Shown here: in pieces, positions 7,154-11,673 of the stretch | How positions within the stretch are numbered: position 1 is the stretch's first letter | Layout of the letters: every line of letters begins with the position of its first letter | NCBI GenBank assembly: GCA_024404435.1 | Contig: JAKSPW010000024.1 | Span: 1 to 11,673, forward strand | Direction of reading: 5' to 3' | DNA length: 11,673 bases | From: Clostridia bacterium | GTDB lineage: Bacteria > Bacillota > Clostridia > Oscillospirales > CAG-272 | Notes under the pieces: model-generated | What the model saw: only the letters and a program-made list of their open reading frames with translations | Databases searched by the model: none | Told to the model about the DNA's origin: nothing | Position numbers and translations under genes: made by a program

Positions 7154-10100
7154 TTACGTTCCCGGATGAAATCCGACCTCGTATCCGTAGTCTTTTACCG
7201 TCACAAGGCTCAAAGGCTTTGCAAGTCCGTCCTCGAACACGAAGCGGTATTCAAGGTCACGAGCCGGGACGAGCATTCCCCTGTCGGCATAAAGTCGAAA
7301 AGTCACTCTCGTCACTCCGTCGGAGTCCGGCGGGTAGTACTCTGACAGGAACACCGGAGTCACGTCTCCTCTGCCGATCGGCTGATAGTACCCGTCCCTA
7401 AATTCGTAAGGCACCCTTGATGTCGGCACGGGTGTCGGAACGAAATCAGGTACTCCGAAGCACTTTTCGATATAGTCGGAGATCTCTTCTTCGGTAAAAG
7501 CGTAGTAGCCGACATCCTCAATTCTGCGTTTCCACTCGTCCGTCGGAGCTTTTGCTGCTTTATCCATGAGAGCGAGCACCGCGAGGCACGTGGCGCGGGA
7601 GGTGTCACCGCTTCGCATCTCCTCACGGAACTCTTCAAGATCATATACACCGTATCTTGCAAACAGCTTCATAAGATCCTCCGGGCTGTCGGTATTTTCG
7701 TTTGAAAGCTGTGGCTGAACAATGAAGTATAATTCGAGTGTATCAACATCACCGACATATTTCGAGAGCCCTTCATAAACTCCGAATGTGTGAAAGCCGG
7801 GTGAGATGAAATCATTTTCGCTGTGAAGCACCTTCACATTCACCATGAGTTTTTGCCCTTTGGACAAAGTATATTCGCCGAACTTCAGAGTGTCAAAGAA
7901 ATCATATGCACCGGGGTCCGAAGCACCGGATGCTTCTATCAGTGCCTCCTTGTCGCGTGTGAGGAAGGCTTCCATGGCTTCGCGGTCGTTCTTGTCAATA
8001 CCGTTCGAGTCGTACCACGCACCTCTCGCGTCGATCTCGGAGTCGACGTCGTTTCCCACGAACGATGTCCAATAACTGTCATCGCACTTCATTTCTTCTC
8101 CGAGCACCGTACCGATATCGTCAAAGCACCATTTATGTACTGTGATGCGGTAGTTTTCCGTGTTCGCTTCCTCGTTCACGTCCGGGAAAAGCTCGGTTTT
8201 ATAAAGCTGGATGTATCTGTCAAAGGTCTCCTTGTCGGTCTCCTTCCACTTCACGGCTCCGCCTGAGCTCTCAAGTAATCCGGCATCAAAATCGCTCTCG
8301 CCGTCGTCAATGATGAACTCTCCGTACGGGTCAAAGAGGTAGTCCCTCTTCTGTTCCGTGCCGTCGCTCCGCGTCACGTTCTCGGTGCGGCACTTCACCG
8401 TCCCGTCGTCATCGCGGATATACTCGACCGTTTTGTCGTAGTTGTACTTGTCGGCGTCTTCGTAAAGTGTATAGTATTTGTTGTCCTCTCTGATCAGATT
8501 TCCGTTTTCGTCGTAAACATACACGCTGTCGTCGTGAAAGCGGTTCGGAGGATATTCCACCGGGAAGGTACGTGTCCTTTCCGTCAGCCGTCCGTCGGAG
8601 AATTTATAAGTCGTCACGTCGTTGTGATCGCCGTGTCCTGTCGGGTCGTTCATAACGGTGACAGTTCCGTCCTCCGTGTTACGCTTATAGATCGTGCTTC
8701 CTTTTTCGGGACCAATGAGGGTAGGCAGATATTTTGTGCACAATGCGTCTTCTCCGTAGTTTATATCAATATGAAGACCGTAAAGGAAAAAACTGTCTCC
8801 GCGTTCCATTCTTGCATAACGCAGTTTTCCGTCATCGGTATACTCAATTCTGCCGATCCTGCGAAGTCCGCCGTTTCTGTCCGAAACACGGCGCTCGGTC
8901 AGAAGTCCGCCGGCATAGACCGCTTTGACCGTGTAGTCTCTCTCACCGTCAGCCGTTCGTACGGCTGTTATATCCCCGTCTCCGTATGTAATATCGGCGA
9001 CGTACGTTATTCCGTCGTACCGATAAGTCAGTGAGGTCGGAACGTAGTACACTCTCTCCTCCGGTTTTTTCCGTGCCGAGGTTTCGCTTCCCGCCGCTTT
9101 TTTCTCATCCACCGTGCAGCCGAGCACGGCTCCCGCGAGCAGGCAGAGAACGAGCGACAGAGCGATGACGGTTATGCCTTTCCGTTTTTTGGTAGTGTCA
9201 CAGATATTCATGATCCTCTCCTTAAGTGCCCCGTGCTTGGGATTGAAGTACGAGGTAAATTCAGAGCTTTGCGGAAGTCCGCATCTGCCCACGATGTCGA
9301 GCATGGTGTTTCCGTACGAGAGCCGTCTGCCCGCGTCAAGTCCGCGCAGTACCGCCTCGTCGCAGGACAGCTCGAGCTCACGGGTGCATCTTCCCGCCGC
9401 CGCGTAGACGAACGGATTGAAGAAATGTATGCTTTTTGCCGCGGCGCAGGCGAGCTTCACGAAGACATCTCCGCGTCTGAAATGCGTCAGCTCGTGAGAG
9501 AGTATCTCACAGGCGTTTTTTTCTTCCGCGACGCTGCCCGGAACCACGATGCAGGGCTTAAAATACCCGAACAGAAAAGGACTCGTCGGCTCGCGGCTGA
9601 CAAGCAGCCTGGGAGTTTTTTTCAAGCCGAGTTTTTCCGCCGCGGAATAATATACGTTCAAAAGCTCACCGCCAGCCGCTGTCAAGGCACCGCTTTTCCT
9701 GAGTCTGTGCGCATAGATCGCGTAGGAGATAAGCCTTGCGGCAAAGATAAGTGCCGCGCAGGTGATCCACGCCATACCGGCAAAAGATATGATCTTTCCC
9801 GTGTCGACCGGGTGCTTTTCGGAGGAAGGATCCGGCGCGATGCTTTCCGTCGGTGTCGGGACGGGAGACGGAGTCTGCGGAGTTACGGCGGGCTCTTTGT
9901 TCTCCGCCGATGTCTTCACTTCAACTGCGGGAAGCGCGGGTGCAGCAGGTGATTCCGTCGTAACGTCCTCCCGCATGGTCGGGACGTATTCGGGAACGTT
10001 CGCCTCGCTTACCTCCGCGGGTGCGCTTACCTTTTCGGGGACTCTTACTTCGATCAGCGGTGCTATGCCGAAAAGTCCCGCGGGTATGCAGAGCCGCAGT

Positions 10101-10237
10101 ATCACGGCGATCCAGACGATGTATCTGCACTTTGCCGTGAAACGGCGACCGAAGAGCTTCGACAGCACGGAAAGCAGAACGATGACCGCGCTCATCGAAA
10201 CGGTGACAATAAACAGACCGATCGTAAAGGTCTTCAT
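7154..10237 (-). CDS. BlaR1/MecR1-type M56 membrane metalloprotease with large YD-repeat-like sensor
   Basis: This is a predicted sensor protease that inactivates its partner repressor on signal. The 1027-residue protein has likely TM helices near 4-26, 38-61, 149-176 and 354-373. A Pro/Thr-rich loop (about 64-147) matches the extracellular loop of BlaR1. The cytoplasmic M56 gluzincin domain between TM3 and TM4 carries HELTH at 248-252, HFFNP at 271-275 and ELELSCDEAVL at 287-297 (third ligand probably Glu289). TM4 ends in a lipobox-like VLGC (Cys374). In place of a penicillin-binding domain, 400-641 has six or seven YD/RHS-like units (for example YVYDENGNLIRED at 573-585), followed by unrecognised mixed regions to 930, a Pro-rich hinge (VPTPVPT) and a small beta-rich tail. 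The start at 10235-10237 overlaps the repressor stop (ATGA), behind AGAGGAGA. The ligand is unknown; C-terminal M56 sensors are diverse. Confidence 0.88.
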   Translation of the reverse strand: MKTFTIGLFIVTVSMSAVIVLLSVLSKLFGRRFTAKCRYIVWIAVILRLCIPAGLFGIAPLIEVRVPEKVSAPAEVSEANVPEYVPTMREDVTTESPAAPALPAVEVKTSAENKEPAVTPQTPSPVPTPTESIAPDPSSEKHPVDTGKIISFAGMAWITCAALIFAARLISYAIYAHRLRKSGALTAAGGELLNVYYSAAEKLGLKKTPRLLVSREPTSPFLFGYFKPCIVVPGSVAEEKNACEILSHELTHFRRGDVFVKLACAAAKSIHFFNPFVYAAAGRCTRELELSCDEAVLRGLDAGRRLSYGNTMLDIVGRCGLPQSSEFTSYFNPKHGALKERIMNICDTTKKRKGITVIALSLVLCLLAGAVLGCTVDEKKAAGSETSARKKPEERVYYVPTSLTYRYDGITYVADITYGDGDITAVRTADGERDYTVKAVYAGGLLTERRVSDRNGGLRRIGRIEYTDDGKLRYARMERGDSFFLYGLHIDINYGEDALCTKYLPTLIGPEKGSTIYKRNTEDGTVTVMNDPTGHGDHNDVTTYKFSDGRLTERTRTFPVEYPPNRFHDDSVYVYDENGNLIREDNKYYTLYEDADKYNYDKTVEYIRDDDGTVKCRTENVTRSDGTEQKRDYLFDPYGEFIIDDGESDFDAGLLESSGGAVKWKETDKETFDRYIQLYKTELFPDVNEEANTENYRITVHKWCFDDIGTVLGEEMKCDDSYWTSFVGNDVDSEIDARGAWYDSNGIDKNDREAMEAFLTRDKEALIEASGASDPGAYDFFDTLKFGEYTLSKGQKLMVNVKVLHSENDFISPGFHTFGVYEGLSKYVGDVDTLELYFIVQPQLSNENTDSPEDLMKLFARYGVYDLEEFREEMRSGDTSRATCLAVLALMDKAAKAPTDEWKRRIEDVGYYAFTEEEISDYIEKCFGVPDFVPTPVPTSRVPYEFRDGYYQPIGRGDVTPVFLSEYYPPDSDGVTRVTFRLYADRGMLVPARDLEYRFVFEDGLAKPLSLVTVKDYGYEVGFHPGT

Positions 10238-10650
10238 TTTTCGTCTCCTCTTATGCCGAGTTCGGCACACTTTTCGTCAAGCAGAGCTTTCAGCTCGCGG
10301 AGCTCGTCGTGAGTCACTCCGTCCGTCTCTATCATCGACGCGACGAGAGACTTGAACGAGCCGCCGACGCGGCGGAGCAGCGCACCCGACTCGGACGCAA
10401 AGTAGTCGCCCTCTCCGAGCTTTGCCCTGAACGTATGGAAATACCCGCTTTTGTCGGCATCGACAAAGCCTTTTTCTTCGAGTCTGCCGAGAAGGACGTG
10501 TGCGGTCTGCGACTTCCACGATCTCTCTCCCGACAGCCTCTTCGTGATCTCCGACGCGCGCAAAGCCTTCTCGCTTTTCCACAGGACTCTCATAATGTCA
10601 AGCTCCGCGTCCGTCAGAGCCTCGTGTACCGTTTTTGAGTTGTCGTTCAT
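10234..10650 (-). CDS. BlaI/MecI/CopY-family transcriptional repressor
   Basis: This 138-residue winged-helix repressor (Penicillinase_R family) has its N-terminal DNA-binding domain at about 10-80 (LTDAELDIMRVLW at 12-24, recognition helix near SWKSQTAHVLLGRLEEKGFV at 44-63) and a helical dimerisation tail with DELRELKALLDEK at 115-127. Family members bind GACA/TACA-type dyads as dimers and are removed by proteolysis through a cognate M56 protease, which here is the next gene and overlaps it by 4 nt (ATGA). The C terminus has one cysteine (Cys128) and lacks the CxCxxxxCxC copper site of CopY, so direct copper sensing is unlikely. The Asn-Phe cleavage pair of staphylococcal BlaI was not seen. 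The ATG at 10648-10650 follows AGGAGG by 5-6 nt. Targets beyond its own operon are unknown. Confidence 0.92.
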   Translation of the reverse strand: MNDNSKTVHEALTDAELDIMRVLWKSEKALRASEITKRLSGERSWKSQTAHVLLGRLEEKGFVDADKSGYFHTFRAKLGEGDYFASESGALLRRVGGSFKSLVASMIETDGVTHDELRELKALLDEKCAELGIRGDEK

Positions 10651-10666
10651 AACTTCCTCCTAACAT

Positions 10667-10681
10667 TAGACATTCTGTCTA
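10667..10681. promoter_or_regulatory. Repressor operator O1
   Basis: TAGACATTCTGTCTA is a perfect 6-bp inverted repeat with a 3-bp spacer, placed at and after the predicted transcription start of the repressor gene. It shares the AGACA-N3-TGTC core with O2. It resembles the short dyads bound by BlaI/MecI proteins, although those usually have TACA-N2-TGTA. Assignment to this repressor is inference from position and symmetry. Confidence 0.65.
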
Positions 10682-10688
10682 CGGTTTC

Positions 10689-10717
10689 ATTATACCAAAC
10701 TTAAGACAACTTGTCAA
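10689..10717 (-). promoter_or_regulatory. Promoter of the blaI-M56 operon (perfect sigma-A consensus)
   Basis: On the minus strand, TTGACA at 10712-10717 and TATAAT at 10689-10694 are separated by exactly 17 bp. An A/T-rich stretch just upstream (about 10720-10752), including T7-C-A7 at 10721-10735, could act as an UP element. The predicted start is near 10682, about 31 nt before the ATG. Such a strong promoter fits a tightly repressed operon. Confidence 0.9.
10703..10717. promoter_or_regulatory. Repressor operator O2
   Basis: AAGACAACTTGTCAA contains the perfect 11-bp palindrome GACAACTTGTC (10705-10715). It covers nearly all of the -35 element of the repressor promoter. It shares AGACA-N3-TGTC with O1, and the two centres are 36 bp apart, roughly 3.4 helical turns. 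A repressor bound here would block access to the -35. Confidence 0.6.
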
Positions 10718-10756
10718 CAGTTTTTTTCAAAAAAATTATTTTTTTATTTTTGAGGC

Positions 10757-10800
10757 ATACTTTCTCTTGAAAAAAAGCGCAAAAAAGTATAACATATAGT
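10757..10800 (+). promoter_or_regulatory. Possible copA promoter with inverted repeat
   Basis: A candidate plus-strand promoter is TTGAAA (10767-10772) with TATAAC (10788-10793) at a short 15-bp spacing; TATAGT at 10795-10800 would be 22 bp away. The region is bracketed by the inverted repeat ATACTTT (10757-10763) / AAAGTAT (10784-10790). Suboptimal spacing can mean that an activator or DNA-distorting regulator is needed. No AGACA-N3-TGTC dyad occurs on this side. Confidence 0.4.
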
Positions 10801-10812
10801 AAAGTGATATTC

Positions 10813-10821
10813 GGGAGGTGA
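10813..10821 (+). promoter_or_regulatory. Perfect Shine-Dalgarno sequence deciding the copA start
   Basis: GGGAGGTGA contains the full complement of the 16S rRNA 3' end (GGAGGTGA). GGAGG ends 9 nt before CTG at 10828. The TGA inside it is in frame with copA and closes the frame upstream, so no start before 10822 is possible. Confidence 0.85.
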
Positions 10822-10827
10822 CGGCAT

Positions 10828-11673
10828 CTGGAAAAGTATAAGGTCACGGGCATGACCTGCGCCGCGTGCAGCGCGAGAGTCGAAAAAGCAGTCCGCGGTG
10901 TCGCGGGAGTGACGGAAGTCTCGGTAAATCTTCTGACCGGAGATATGTCGGTCGAAGGCGGAGCAAGAGACGAGATCATCGCCGCCGTCACGGCAGCCGG
11001 CTACGGTGCCGCTCCGAAGGGAGACAAAAAGGCGGCAAAAGAAAAAAGCGAAACGAAAACGCTCGTCACACGGCTCGTCTTATCGATCGTGCTCTCGCTT
11101 GTCTTAATGTATATTTCAATGGGGCACGAAATGTGGGGCTTCCCTCTCCCCCGATTTCTTGAAGACAGTCCCGCCTCGTGTGCGCTCGTTCAGCTCGTGC
11201 TTGCGGCGGCGGTGATGGTGATAAACCGAAGATTTTTCATAAGCGGTGCGCGGGGCCTCATCCACGCATCGCCTAACATGGACACTCTCGTCTCGCTCGG
11301 CTCGGGCGCATCGTTCGTTTACAGCACTTACGTCACGGTCCGTCTGATCTCCGGCAATGCCGGTCCGTCTGACCTTTATTTCGAATCTGCGGCGATGATA
11401 CTGACGCTCATCACCGTCGGAAAGCTTCTCGAATCCGTTGCCAAGGGCAAAACGACGGACGCGCTGAAATCTCTCGCACGTCTCACTCCGAGAACGGCAG
11501 TGCTGCTTAAAGACGGAGTTGAAACCGAAGTCCCCGTAGACACGGTGATGCCGGGTGACGTTTTCGTCGTCCGTCCCGGCGGGGCCGTTCCCGTCGACGG
11601 GATCATAATTTCAGGTGAGGCGGCACTCGACGAGTCGGCTCTCACGGGTGAGAGCGTGCCGGTCGACAAAGCG
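10828..11673 (+). CDS. copA: Copper-translocating P-type ATPase, N-terminal 282 residues (partial, CTG start)
   Basis: This is a P1B-type ATPase of CopA type, which exports Cu(I) across the membrane. Residues 3-62 form one HMA domain with the metal-binding GMTCAAC motif (Cys11, Cys14). A charged linker is followed by hydrophobic segments at about 79-98, 117-133, 152-173 and 186-204, with the family signatures SPNMDTLVSLGSGAS at 148-162 and FESAAMILTLITVGKLLE at 185-202. The actuator domain contains the TGES motif at 273-276. The ion-binding CPC and phosphorylated DKTGT motifs lie beyond the window. The frame is closed by TGA at 10819-10821 and the first ATG falls inside GMTCAAC, so CTG at 10828-10830 is the only start giving a complete HMA domain. 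It is divergent from the BlaI-like repressor across 177 bp. Copper rather than silver is inferred from the family. Confidence 0.9.
   Translation, partial: MEKYKVTGMTCAACSARVEKAVRGVAGVTEVSVNLLTGDMSVEGGARDEIIAAVTAAGYGAAPKGDKKAAKEKSETKTLVTRLVLSIVLSLVLMYISMGHEMWGFPLPRFLEDSPASCALVQLVLAAAVMVINRRFFISGARGLIHASPNMDTLVSLGSGASFVYSTYVTVRLISGNAGPSDLYFESAAMILTLITVGKLLESVAKGKTTDALKSLARLTPRTAVLLKDGVETEVPVDTVMPGDVFVVRPGGAVPVDGIIISGEAALDESALTGESVPVDKA

Noticed and set aside
6965..7345. Plus-strand open frames across the lexA promoter and the M56 gene end
   Set aside because: They run across the SOS box, promoter and terminator and then antisense to the M56 gene. They have no convincing ribosome binding site or domain.
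7154..10237. Calling the M56 protein a true BlaR1 beta-lactam sensor
   Set aside because: The C-terminal half does not look like a penicillin-binding or class D beta-lactamase domain, and no beta-lactamase gene is nearby.
10238..10270. An upstream start giving the M56 protein 11 extra residues
   Set aside because: The AGAGGAGA site and the ATGA overlap with the repressor stop point to the ATG at 10235-10237; the extra residues are basic and precede TM1 without family support.
10234..10650. Calling the repressor CopY because copA is next to it
   Set aside because: The C-terminal CxCxxxxCxC metal site is absent and the gene is coupled to an M56 protease, so BlaI/MecI type fits better.
10701..10991. 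A 96-codon minus-strand frame over the intergenic region and the start of copA
   Set aside because: It is antisense to the conserved HMA domain and crosses the promoter region and A/T tracts; no product is recognisable.

Overview
The window looks like chromosomal DNA of a member of the Clostridia (Bacillota), probably a gut-type or anaerobic lineage. Supporting this are the paired GlgC/GlgD pyrophosphorylase subunits and the glgBCDAP gene order, a LexA with a Bacillus-type SOS box, strong purine-rich ribosome binding sites, A/T-rich promoters close to the sigma-A consensus between GC-richer genes, and a BlaI/M56 regulatory pair. No RNA gene, insertion sequence, CRISPR array or phage gene was seen. 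The exact lineage cannot be named from this window.

Positions 1-6170, all on the minus strand, hold a compact glycogen operon. In transcription order it is glgB (branching enzyme), glgC and glgD (ADP-glucose pyrophosphorylase subunits), glgA (glycogen synthase) and glgP (glycogen phosphorylase, cut by the window edge after 150 residues). The gaps are only 5-18 nt. Together they make ADP-glucose, polymerise it, branch the polymer and degrade it again. The 153-nt leader before glgB has no clear promoter but holds three GC-rich dyads that partly exclude each other.

Positions 6324-7022 (minus) hold lexA with a textbook promoter whose -35 is overlapped by a near-perfect SOS box, so it is probably autoregulated. 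An intrinsic terminator at 7055-7099 ends the next transcript upstream.

Positions 7154-10717 (minus) hold a two-gene operon: a BlaI/MecI-family repressor and a very large (1027 aa) M56 membrane metalloprotease of BlaR1 type, coupled by an ATGA overlap. The protease half is canonical. The roughly 650-residue extracytoplasmic half is not a penicillin-binding domain: it starts with YD-repeat-like strands and ends in unrecognised modules. The promoter is a perfect consensus and carries two related dyads, the likely repressor operators. This is the best candidate for a little-described sensing system here.

Positions 10828-11673 (plus), divergent from the repressor, hold the first 282 codons of a CopA-type copper P-ATPase. 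Its only plausible start is a CTG behind a perfect Shine-Dalgarno sequence, so automated gene calls may truncate or miss it. Whether the repressor also controls copA is open.
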